A DNA stretch of 11,744 bases. Source: Suillus spraguei. Its lineage: Eukaryota; Basidiomycota; Agaricomycetes; Boletales; Suillaceae. Both the position numbers and the translations under genes were made by a program. Location of the stretch: positions 1-11,744 of the forward strand of contig JABCPU010001224.1 in assembly GCA_016800925.1 (NCBI GenBank), written 5' to 3'. This document shows, piece by piece, positions 1 to 7,359 of this stretch (position 1 is the first letter of the stretch; each line of letters starts with the position of its first letter). The notes beneath the pieces are model-generated. The model saw only the letters and a program-made list of their open reading frames with translations, searched no databases and was not told the DNA's origin.

Positions 1-81
1 CTCTCTCGAATCACAAACACGCCCTGAGTCGACCTATCGCCGCATCACGCTCTGGCCTCTACTCATTCACTCCTTCATCGA

Positions 82-350
82 TCATGTGAACGCTTTGACA
101 CCGCCGCCTATCTTGATCAAAATACAAGTTGTATTATCATAAGTAGCATTCAGGGGTGCAATGAATCTTCCATTCAAACTGTCGTTGACCTGAAGGCTGG
201 ATCCGAACGACACCAAGTATTTACGGTAAATGCATTTGCCTATTTTCACTGTGATTCCATACCAGATATGATCCAACAGCATAAACCGGCCAGAGTCGTA
301 GGTGCCCTGTTGCTGTTCCGAAACAGATCCGCTCCCAAAGCTTCCGAAAA
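82..350 (-). CDS. Hypothetical ORF, possible exon
   Basis: I do not recognise this protein. From the ATG at 280-282 it gives 66 residues to a stop at 82-84, and the frame stays open upstream to about 346 (reading GSFGSGSVSEQQQGTYDSGR before the Met). A GTAAGT lies just beyond, near 361-366 on the minus strand, but an acceptor, not a donor, would be needed for an upstream exon, so the gene structure is unresolved. The peptide alternates hydrophobic and polar residues as a beta-rich domain would, and it has two N-x-T sequons (NAT, NTT) near its C-terminus. There is no signal peptide or membrane segment. The upstream part coincides with a short repeat that recurs inverted at 1598-1642, which suggests a repeat-derived or duplicated exon. 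It could be chance. Confidence 0.22.
302..346 (-). repeat. Dispersed repeat copy A (inverted relative to 1598-1642)
   Basis: The minus strand here matches plus strand 1598-1642 over 45 bp with two mismatches. The core is CGGAAGCTTTGGGAG followed by GATCTGTTTCGGAACAG. A weaker partial copy of the left half (TTCGGAA..CTTTGGGAG) lies at about 402-424, also on the minus strand. Similarity beyond the core is patchy. Confidence 0.7.
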
Positions 351-593
351 CAGGGTACTTACGTGCAAGGTGGCGTTACTTAGTCATCCATGGACCCCAG
401 CAACTCCTCCCAAAGTATTCCGAAGTCGAGTAAATCTTAGTAAGTCCGTTCATAGTGACTGTTGCGGTCTTATCCTAATTTTGCTCATGCTGTCCTCACT
501 CATCATTACTCTTAACTAGCGCTGATACATACTAGCTATGTTTCCTCGAGGCTTGTTGTTCTTGCCGTTGATTCGTTGATCCTGAATTTCGCT

Positions 594-768
594 ATTGACG
601 GTGAGCCTCATTTCTTTGACGAGATTTTCACTATCACCAGCTAACCTCATTTCCTTGAAGAGAATTTTAACATCGACGACGAGCCTTATTCCTGTGGTGA
701 GAATTTCACCATCGACGGTAAGTCTTGGAAGAGATCGTGTCCATGGACGGTGAGCCTCGCTTGTTCTA
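594..768 (+). repeat. Degenerate 39-bp minisatellite
   Basis: About four and a half tandem units: 594-632, 633-671, 672-710, a shortened unit 711-742, and a partial unit from 743. Each opens with a variant of ATYGACGGTGAGCCTCATT. The 39-bp period is a multiple of three; in one frame the units read IDGEPHFFDEIFT, ITS*PHFLEENFN and IDDEPYSCGENFT, a 13-residue acidic repeat broken by a stop in unit 2. This may be the remnant of a repetitive protein or a non-coding satellite that happens to keep phase. A looser echo (GTTGATGAAAATCTCACTG) lies near 933-951. Confidence 0.7.
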
Positions 769-1290
769 CCTCTATCTATCGTTCGGCTTTAATTTTGTAA
801 TTCAGTTTATAATACACATTTTTTCGATCTACATAATTTCTGTCTGTTAAATGCTAGTCAGTTCAAACTTGATGACAACGAATGTCACTTTGTTTCACAC
901 GTCTCGCCTTCTTCACTGCATCCGACGGCATTGTTGATGAAAATCTCACTGAACATTTCTTCCAACGACGACGTCCAGGCTGCTGAACCCGGTACTTCTA
1001 CGGCTTCCAAATCATGATGGAGAACCTTAGTTTGAGGTTTGTCATTGATACTCTGATTGTACACTCATCTTTCAAATAAATCATCATAGCGTATCTTAAC
1101 CACCTACACCTCGTGAATTTGCGTCATTTGGTTCTGTGAGTCCACCACGGCCGACTCGCAGCAATGCCCAGTGGACATACTAACTTTCCCTCTACTTGAG
1201 GGTTACTATGGCAACCCCTGGTTCGGCATTAGCAATGTCGCAGCGAGGCAGCACTTCGTAATGTTGCATCTTATCGTCATCGAGTCATAG
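769..1290. other. No recognisable gene
   Basis: About 520 bp with stops in every frame. Short open bits occur, for example YYGNPWFGISNVAAR on the plus strand near 1204-1250, but no start, domain or promoter can be supported. It may be the 5' side of the decayed gene suggested by the intron-like sequence at 1291-1330. Confidence 0.4.
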
Positions 1291-1519
1291 GTAAGCTTTT
1301 GAAAAAAAAATATTAATACTAATTCTATAGGCAGCCTGCCCCTCTCGTCAATGAGCTTGCAAGTCTGTCACTGACAGAACGGAAAGTACCACATTCACTT
1401 GCTGATGGCCGCATAATATCACTAACTACGAGTACATTGGACTATTAGAGCTGTGTGGAGGCTGTCACAGAATGTTTGCAGCCAGCGCATTGCAAGCGCA
1501 CATCCTCACCTGCCCGTGA
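1291..1519 (+). pseudogene. Possible decayed gene fragment with intron and C2HC-finger-like end
   Basis: Positions 1291-1330 have the form of a very short intron: donor GTAAGC, a TACTAAT branch-site match, and TATAG at the acceptor. Joining the flanks gives an open stretch reading QPAPLVNELASLSLTER that ends at a TAG near 1445. In a different frame, 1442-1519 reads LLELCGGCHRMFAASALQAH and then ILTCP before TGA. Its C-x2-C-x11-H-x3-C spacing resembles C2HC/C2H2-type zinc fingers. The two pieces are in different frames, so if they belong to one gene it is broken. No start codon or upstream exon can be fixed. The family is unknown and the link between the pieces is inference. Confidence 0.25.
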
Positions 1520-1597
1520 AGCTTATATATTCTGGTATGGTTTCCTAGATTACGTGTCAAACACTCCTGGTATGTTATATAATTTGATGCTTGTTTG

Positions 1598-1642
1598 CGG
1601 AAGCTTTGGGAGCCGATCTGTTTCGGAACAGTAACAGGGCAC
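1598..1642 (+). repeat. Dispersed repeat copy B (inverted relative to 302-346)
   Basis: A 45-bp match, two mismatches, to the reverse complement of 302-346. The matching peptide reading in copy A is stop-free, whereas here the frame meets TAA (CAGCAACAG in copy A is CAGTAACAG here), so this copy is not coding in the same way. Confidence 0.7.
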
Positions 1643-1704
1643 TCACACTCACTCACCGGCCATACAGCTGATTTTAGTTGTAAACGAAGCATAATGCTTC
1701 GTCC

Positions 1705-1736
1705 ATGTACGAGAACCATAAACCGGACGCGATCCG
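1705..1736 (+). repeat. Direct repeat, copy 1
   Basis: ATGTACGAGAAC, a short A/T spacer, then AACCGGACGCGAYCCG. The same arrangement occurs at 2233-2268 with a spacer four bases longer. The two copies lie 528 bp apart in the same orientation. Confidence 0.65.
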
Positions 1737-1742
1737 TCATGC

Positions 1743-2232
1743 TAAGATGCGCATCCTTCGAGCTAGGAGCAACCGACTGAAGCTCTGCACCATTCCCAAA
1801 CTTGCGTACGCTGTACTTGGACAATAATTCTCGACACTCTCGTAAAAGCGGAACGTCTTGTAAACTAGAGAATCAGAGAGGTGTAAATGGCTGGCGATTG
1901 GATAAGTTAGAATCTGGAACGCACAAAGGGACATGAGTTTGTTTTGTCGAACGAAGAGGTTGAACTGACTCGGAACGTACATGGATATTCAGAGGAGTGA
2001 GCAGCGGCCCGCGGGCGCAGTGTTGGGAGGGAGGAGACGCCGCTTTAGCCAACAAATAGCTATTGGAACTAACGCCATCACGAGGCTGAGATCGATGCTC
2101 GTACCCTGAAGTGACGCAACTTTTGGGAACCGAGAATTTCGGACGGATAATGGGGAATCATTAATCAGTTTGGTCACGCTGCTTCTAGTACTGCCCCAAT
2201 TGTTTGAAATGGGGATGCGGCGGGGCAGGGGA
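1743..2232. other. No recognisable gene
   Basis: About 490 bp between the two copies of the direct repeat. Several overlapping open frames of 60-120 codons exist on the minus strand, but none shows a recognisable domain, and they overlap one another in different frames. The DNA between the direct repeats may be a small insertion or duplicated segment; no terminal inverted repeats or target duplications were seen. Confidence 0.4.
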
Positions 2233-2268
2233 ATGTACGAGAACAATATTTAAACCGGACGCGACCCG
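2233..2268 (+). repeat. Direct repeat, copy 2
   Basis: Second copy of the 1705-1736 motif. The spacer here is ATATTTA, so the motif includes a TATTTAAA-like stretch just before AACCGGACGCGA. It lies about 180 bp upstream of the TATA box of the beta-trefoil gene and could be part of a distal promoter; that is speculative. Confidence 0.65.
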
Positions 2269-2446
2269 AGGAATGATTAGGTCAATAATGTATGTCAGTG
2301 GCACGTGCAGCGGTCCTACAGTAATTTGAAAGCATTCGACTTACCTCCATGAAAGAACGACTAGTGCCCAAGACCAGACTCAGATAGAGCGTGATGCTGA
2401 CTTTGGCCTATCTGAGGCTAGTAATGGAACTTCCGAGTCAACCAGA

Positions 2447-2454
2447 TATAAAGG
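2447..2454 (+). promoter_or_regulatory. TATA box of the beta-trefoil gene
   Basis: TATAAAGG lies 97 bp before the chosen ATG. It is followed at about 30 bp by a C/T-rich stretch (CAGTTTCTTCAGTTTCC and onwards) typical of fungal transcription starts. The leader then contains CAATCAACC directly before ATG, a good fungal start context. Confidence 0.6.
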
Positions 2455-2543
2455 TCGCAGCCTATCCTCAAGCTGCAGTCAGTTTCTTCAGTTTCCATCA
2501 ACAACCTTCTCTCAATCAATACTCACAGAATCTTCAATCAACC

Positions 2544-3163
2544 ATGAGCACCATGATCGACTCCGGACTTTACAACATCAAACAATGTCCAGTATTCAAA
2601 CCGGTACATCGTCATGTCAGAAACAATGAGTTTGTCGGCCACGACGTTCCTGATACAGTACGCGTGCATCATTTCAGCGATGTTCTTCTCGTGCTAATTC
2701 GCGCCCGCAGTTTTATGTCGATGTCGTGGATAAGGTTCCGCATCTTGCGACTCTGAAAGACACTAAGACAGGCTTGTACCTTACGCTGGACCCGCAGGTT
2801 GGTCTATTTGATGTTGACAGATGCGAGATTGCTGATAGCGTAAAATCGTAGGACACAAAGTCGTAGGCAAAATGGAGCCCCAGATTCTCCAGTTGTCCAG
2901 TGAGGACGGCGAGATGTTTATGTGAGTGCAGTCTTTGGTCCCAATCGCATTGGAGAACTCACTTGTGACCTTGATCCACAGTATCCATCCACAGGACGTA
3001 AACGAGGTGGCCTATCTCAAAGACGACGGAAACTGGTCCTGGGTTTGTTTTCATTGCTGACCTTTTTTGGGCTTTATTTATGACAAGCGTCGCTCCAGAT
3101 CTATGTTGGGCCGGCTCCCGCCAGCGGTAACGCAAGTACTGGAAGTTCTGCCCGGCAAATTAG
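2544..3163 (+). CDS. Beta-trefoil protein, protease inhibitor/lectin-like, with 3' frame disruption
   Basis: Five exons can be read: 2544-2657, 2711-2801, 2852-2921, 2982-3042 and 3099 onwards. The introns are 53, 50, 60 and 56 bp with CTAAT/CTGAT/CTGAC-type branch sites in three of them; intron 2 uses the weaker donor GTCTAT because GTTGGT four bases earlier would break the frame. The product begins MSTMIDSGLYNIK and has recurring beta-trefoil-like strands: SGLYNI, FYVDVVDK, TGLYLTLDPQ, MFIIHPQD and DGNWSW. This pattern resembles small mushroom beta-trefoil inhibitors (MEROPS I66, cospin-like) and ricin-B-like lectins. There is no signal peptide, so a cytoplasmic defence protein is likely. 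Exon 5 gives IYVGPAPASGNA, and the expected ending KYWKFCPAN then TAG (3161-3163) lies one frame away, so a single-base indel or sequence error is inferred at about 3127-3136. If intron 4 is retained, the protein stops at 3058-3060 after 117 residues. Confidence 0.68.
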
Positions 3164-3562
3164 GTGTTTTGAAATGCAAGGAGACCTCAGTAGTAACTGC
3201 GAGCTGCTGTTGCTCAGATCCGTCTATTGGAGAAGTCTGTATGAGATTAGCTTTGCAGTCGTGATGTATGCCAAGGATGTTTGTGTTTGTGACTTTCTGT
3301 GGGATGTCCGAGTGTTCGGGAATCGCTTGAGTCAGAGTCACGGTGAAGAATATTTCAGCCGATATCGTCAAGATGGTCTGAAATAAAACGAGAATATAAA
3401 ATATAAAGCACGTAGCTTACCGAAGCGCGCTGTATATAGTACGGTAGTCTCTGCCATAGAGTGAAACGAGGTAAAGCTACGATGCACTTTACGTGCAAGA
3501 ACGGCCCCTCGTCAATCGAGCCACCCGCTTATGCTACATCGAATAGTGGAGCAATTATTTAA
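3164..3562. other. Downstream region of the beta-trefoil gene
   Basis: No gene recognised. A plus frame stays open through about 3099-3386 and would be read if the exon-5 frame were not shifted, but it shows no domain. AATAAA at 3382-3387, followed by A/T-rich sequence, is a possible polyadenylation signal. The left end of the large transposon begins at 3563. Confidence 0.4.
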
Positions 3563-3713
3563 TTATTAGGGGAGCTCAAAGTTGAACGCCCAACGCCCAA
3601 GCCCAACGCCTAACGCCCAACCTCGTGACGAAATGAGTATACCTTGAGTATACTTAGAATAAATAGAGGTAAATAGGGAATAAAGCTACTGGTGAGGTAA
3701 GCTAAACCTTGTC
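3563..3713 (+). repeat. Left terminal inverted repeat
   Basis: Matches the reverse complement of 8490-8628 nearly end to end. It includes GAGTATACCTTGAGTATAC and AATAAATAGAGGTAAATAGGG, and closes in CTRAACCTTGTC. The left arm carries about 15 bp more than the right in a run of CGCCCAA-type heptamers (about 3585-3616). Several differences are CG in one arm and TG in the other. Confidence 0.9.
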
Positions 3714-3805
3714 GCACTGAAACCTTCGTCAACTTGCTTATTTCCCAGTATTTCTGAACCTTTTCATGTCTGAACCTCCTCATGTGCTAGTCTAAACCTT
3801 GTCAT
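3702..3805 (+). repeat. Subterminal motif array (YTRAACCTTNTC)
   Basis: Five degenerate copies of CTRAACCTTGTC(AT): about 3702-3713, 3717-3730, 3754-3768, 3770-3784 and 3792-3805. One copy is in the matching place of the right arm (8490-8501, inverted). In CACTA elements, clustered subterminal repeats of this size bind the element-encoded proteins; that role here is an inference from position and copy number. Confidence 0.6.
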
Positions 3806-3894
3806 AGTCATTGTCTTATATTTTATTTGTAGCAGCATTTTTTTCTTGAAATTTCATTAGAATTTTACCCAGTGCCAAAGAAAAATCAGCCCTA

Positions 3895-3981
3895 TTACAG
3901 CTGTTTTCATAAACATGCGGAATCACAAAAGTTGAAACTCGCGCATCGGAAATGCCTGGCCAGGACCCCATAAGCACTTGA
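3895..3981 (-). repeat. Inner inverted repeat, left copy (87 bp)
   Basis: Matches 8363-8449 in inverted orientation over 87 bp with about six differences. It lies just inside the left terminal repeat, separated by about 180 bp that the right arm lacks apart from one short motif. The tnp2 homology stops almost exactly at its inner border (about 3988), so it is more likely part of the element's extended arm than coding sequence. Confidence 0.85.
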
Positions 3982-4437
3982 GGCATGTCAAGCGCAGGGT
4001 AGTAAGTAGGTGCACCAGGTTTGTGTCTGCCTGGAAGTCTGCAATAGAGGTGACATGCGAATCTGCTGTGGTGACCAACAAGGCCAGTAAGGAACACAAT
4101 TCCAGGACCATTGGCTATTCCAACAAAGAGAAAGGATTGGAATGAATAGAGTCTTCTTCGCACCATCCAGATCGGAAGCCCTTCAGTCTGGACAGCATGA
4201 AGATGGTGTAGGCCAGGGAAAATGAACGAATCGAGATTCTTCAGTTTTTTTGTGCCAGGGATGATTCCACCTGGGAGTACGTACTTCTTCTTGTACTGCT
4301 CATCCGGCGCATGGTCAAAGATGACCCAGATATAGATCCAGCAGTCAGACTGCTTGGATTCATAGATTTGTGCCCCGTCAATCGAAAACATTAACACAGA
4401 TCCCCATCTTTGATTCTCCCAGATTGGCAAGCATCCA

Positions 4438-4442
4438 GATAC
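4438..4442 (+). repeat. Target-site duplication GATAC, left
   Basis: GATAC directly before the solo LTR, repeated directly after it at 4919-4923. Five bp is the usual duplication for LTR-retroelement integrases. Confidence 0.88.
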
Positions 4443-4918
4443 TGTTACGAACTGGGGTGGCGTCACCAGCGACAGTGAAAAGACACAGGCGGTCTGCTGG
4501 GGAGTTCTTACAATGTCCAAAGGAGGACAAGGTGAAAGTACAAGGAACACGTTCCAAGTACGATCAAGGGTTCGGCCTCTAAGACAAGTCTTAAGAGGTT
4601 CTGCAAGAATAGAGACTAAGGCTAAGGAGTGCTTAGACTTAGAGACGATTCAAGACGACTTAGGTTGGAGACCTAAGCGAAGGAGATTCCAGGTAAAACC
4701 CAGTAAGATTAAAGTAGGGAATCTACTACAAGTACACTGTGCTTAAATAGGCCAATATGTGCGCACAGACCAAGTAACCATGAGAACGTAACTGCGTATC
4801 CTAATAAGGAAGGCATGTGTTGTACAGATGCGTTGAGCATATGAGTCAGAGTCATGTGACATGATATACAAGTAAGGAAACAAAGGGAGAATGAATAGGG
4901 GCATGTACAATTGTAACA
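4443..4918. mobile_element. Solo LTR 1 (476 bp)
   Basis: It begins TGTTACGAACTGG and ends CAATTGTAACA, giving 6-bp terminal inverted repeats (TGTTAC/GTAACA) and the canonical TG...CA ends. It is flanked by GATAC on both sides. Removing the LTR and one GATAC joins the tnp2 frame into YSKQYLDACQSGRIKDGDL, a continuous family-like peptide. There is no internal retroelement coding sequence, so this is a solo LTR left after LTR-LTR recombination. TTAAATAGG near 4743 on the plus strand may be a promoter element, which would favour plus orientation, but orientation and superfamily (gypsy or copia) cannot be settled. Confidence 0.92.
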
Positions 4919-4923
4919 GATAC
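4919..4923 (+). repeat. Target-site duplication GATAC, right
   Basis: Second copy of the 5-bp duplication flanking solo LTR 1. Confidence 0.88.
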
Positions 4924-6026
4924 TGCTTGCTGTAGAGAACGTCCTCATATACATTGGGGACATTATTAGTTGTCTTCAACTCATTGAAATCTTTTTCGTA
5001 TACTCCTCATGCCAGCGCATTTTCTTGGCTTGGTCTGGATGACGCCATAGAGCCTGGAGCTGGGGACCAATCAGAAAGGTATCAAATGCTTGACATGCTA
5101 CCTTTTTATCAGGCTTGCTTTTTTTGGGATCACATTGATCTTCACCACATCTAGGACAGTTATTGAGGTCAGAGTATGGGCCTGTGAATGCAAGGCATGT
5201 GTTGATGCACATATCATGGATGATTGGCATGACACCACTAGTTCTGAAATGGCTTGCTTAGCAGAGTAGTAGCTATATATTTCGTCTTCGGGGTGCCATT
5301 CCATGGTTGCATTGTGGATAGTATTGTAGGCTTTGATTGTCATGTCGGCAAAGTAATATTTTAGGATAGTAGGAGGTTAGGATCTGTTGTATCAGGTAGC
5401 TCATGAGGAGGGTTTCGGATCCTATCTATCGCCTCTGGAGGTAGTCAGCAATGTACGTCATCCAGAGAAGCCTTTCTCAAGGCATTAATGAATGCCATTG
5501 CATGCTGTGCATCTTCGAGCTGTGCCACTTCATCCGTCCAGCCCATAGTTTGCCCTGAGTCAGCCATGCCTGCTTTGTTGTGATGAGGACCAACAGCCTT
5601 GATATCTGGGTTCTCAGGATGAGCTTCCTTGATATCTACTTGCTCATTGGTGTCATTGTGCCCTGTGTCAATGTGAGCGGTGTCCCGAGGTGATCAAAAT
5701 CAGCCTGATGGACATCATGGTCTGGGCTGTGGCCGATTGCAGGCTCATGCTCATAGATAGCATCTGAATGGAGTTCAAATCATCAATAATAGCAGTACTA
5801 TGAATATATAATTACCTTCAATGCGATCAACAGCATTGGACATGTCGTGGGCTGAACTGTATATTGCAGGCTCATAGGAGCTATCTGGATTGGTTGCATA
5901 TAAATCAGCTTCATTGTTATTGGAGTGGTGAGAATATATTACTTACCATCAATGTGTAGATCAGGGACCTTGTCATTGTCAGAATCACGTAGTAATATAA
6001 TTATCTGGCCCAGGGAGGTCACTGTG

Positions 6027-6032
6027 GATGTC
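6027..6032 (+). repeat. Target-site duplication GATGTC, left
   Basis: GATGTC directly before solo LTR 2, repeated at 6640-6645. If the true duplication is 5 bp (ATGTC), the LTR would end in CAG, not CA, so 6 bp is preferred. Confidence 0.8.
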
Positions 6033-6639
6033 TGTCATATACCATACTTCTGATCTCTGATCCGATCGATCAGATCGATCCTACTTCTGTCCAGTCCACA
6101 GATCCTGTCCGGATCACCCATCTAAAAGTGCCCACTTCTCGCACTCTAACTCCCTTGTGGATATCTGCATCTATCTCCTTTCGTCATTCCTCCTGTTTCC
6201 GGTATTCCGGCTGTGTATATTTCCGTCCTGTATCACTGATCTGTTACCTGTGTTTCATTTCCGACTTGTGCTTACTGATTCGCTGTGCATTAACTAATAG
6301 ACTTCTGTTATACATTGTACATAGCCCTTGGTCCTGGACTCGTTGATTATCCATACTAGATACTTACAGTAATATAAACTACTTGTAGATCTCTGTAGAA
6401 CCTTAGTTCAAATATCATCTTAGATTCTGCTCATCCTTTCCTCCGGACTTGAGTTACTTGCAGCTCTAGTCATCTTCCAAGACTTGGGATTGATTCCTTA
6501 GTCTATATCTCCGACTCTATCTTCAGATAGTCTACCTCTGTTAGTTTCTAGTTAGGAACTCATTCCGAGACTAGCCTTAATCCCTGTTCCATTTCTATGT
6601 TCTGGATAACCTTCACATGTATCATATCCAATACCTTCA
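6033..6639. mobile_element. Solo LTR 2 (607 bp)
   Basis: It begins TGTCATATACC and ends AATACCTTCA, with TG...CA ends and GATGTC on both sides. The body is T/C-rich on the plus strand and contains GATCGATCAGATCGATC near 6063-6079. Removing it and one duplication copy joins the minus-strand transposase into ELYDDLDIHSDLPGPDNY, an uninterrupted peptide, which supports both borders. It shares no clear similarity with solo LTR 1, so a different retroelement family inserted here. The short ATG frames inside it are not genes. Confidence 0.87.
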
Positions 6640-6645
6640 GATGTC
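6640..6645 (+). repeat. Target-site duplication GATGTC, right
   Basis: Second copy of the duplication flanking solo LTR 2. Confidence 0.8.
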
Positions 6646-7123
6646 CAGATCGTCATACAACTCCTTCTGGATATTTGGATGTATACCTATCCTCTGAAAT
6701 AAGGGGCATTACTCGGGAAAGGGGCACAGTGCACGAACTGAGGCCAAAGCTCTTTGGATCTTTCACCCTTGAGTACGGTCTTAACAATGTCCATTTGGCA
6801 TCCTTTCTTCCTAGGTGCAGGCTCTTGCTCGTTGTCATCACACATGTCCAGACTTTGCTTGCTGGATGAAGGGACAGCTGCTACAAGTTCAGCAGGGGGT
6901 GGTGGTGGAAATAGCCTAGCGGCTCTGGCTGGCTTATGTGTGAAGTAAGTGTTTTGATGGACTTGCTTGGGCTTGCCTCCATGCTTGTGCAGACAGGTAT
7001 CACAGTCGCATACATGAATTTTGGTACCATCATGCAGTTTGTATATTCCGACTTCGTTAGGATGCATGGACTTGGGAGTGATTTGAATCTTGATTGCAAA
7101 AACTGATCTAAGCGCAATATTGC

Positions 7124-7159
7124 AGTAACAATTTGCGAAGTAGTAACAATTTGCGAAGT
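7124..7159 (+). repeat. 18-bp tandem repeat between divergent transposase genes
   Basis: Two exact copies of AGTAACAATTTGCGAAGT (7124-7141, 7142-7159), followed to about 7230 by TTTGCAAA/TTTGCATT variants. It lies 57 bp upstream of the tnp2 start codon on the minus strand and about 200 bp upstream of the Tc1-like start on the plus strand, where a promoter or protein-binding cluster would be expected. Confidence 0.75.
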
Positions 7160-7359
7160 TGTTTGCAAAATTTCATTGCATTTTGCAAAGTTTCGAAACA
7201 CTGTGTCTCAATTTGCATTCTGCATAACTTTGCATTTTGTCATCTCAAATTGTTTAGATTTCTATCTATTTTGTTTGGTGCTTAGGTGTCTATTGCTACC
7301 TATCTACCTCTAACTTGTCAATTTTCACTGGGGCTGAATACTCCCCTGTCATAGTTAGT

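Larger units (their letters stand above)
3988..7067 (-). pseudogene. tnp2-family transposase, broken
   Basis: The gene reads from ATG at 7065-7067. The N-terminal part has IHVCDCDTCLHKHGGKP, a cysteine cluster typical of agaricomycete tnp2 proteins. Two phase-1 introns follow at 5885-5946 and 5764-5815, then LPPEAIDRIRNPPHELPD, IIHDMCINTCLAF, a zinc-binding-like NCPRCGEDQCD, RWHEEYTKKI, and the core FSIDGAQIYESKQSDCW, KKKYVLPGGIIPG, FPGLHHLHA and YCRLPGRHKPG. Homology stops at YYPAL, where several hundred residues of the family's C-terminus are missing. Damage includes frameshifts at about 5995, 5680, 5365, 5249, 4980 and 4410, a TGA near 5446, and two LTR insertions. The protein would bind the element ends and cut DNA; this copy cannot be active. 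The family assignment is confident; exact indel positions are approximate. Confidence 0.88.

Noticed and set aside
1465..1824. 119-codon minus-strand frame
   Set aside because: It overlaps repeat copy B and the plus-strand finger-like ORF, and it has no domain and no splice context.
3127..3163. Extra intron from GTAACG to TTAG to rescue the beta-trefoil frame
   Set aside because: At about 37 bp with no branch site it is too short compared with the other introns of 50-60 bp.
3816..3987. Continuation of the transposase frame past YYPAL on the minus strand (MPQVLMGSWPG and onwards)
   Set aside because: The sequence is shared with the inner repeat at 8363-8449 and does not resemble the family C-terminus, so it is arm DNA that happens to stay open.
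4513..4746. Basic 77-codon plus-strand frame
   Set aside because: It lies wholly inside solo LTR 1 and has no domain.
6063..6079. GATCGATCAGATCGATC as a regulatory palindrome
   Set aside because: It is internal to solo LTR 2 and may be a simple GATC-type repeat; there is no support for a function.
6128..6346. 72-codon plus-strand frame with hydrophobic, Cys-rich composition
   Set aside because: It is inside solo LTR 2; T/C-rich DNA naturally reads as Ser/Leu/Cys-rich peptide.
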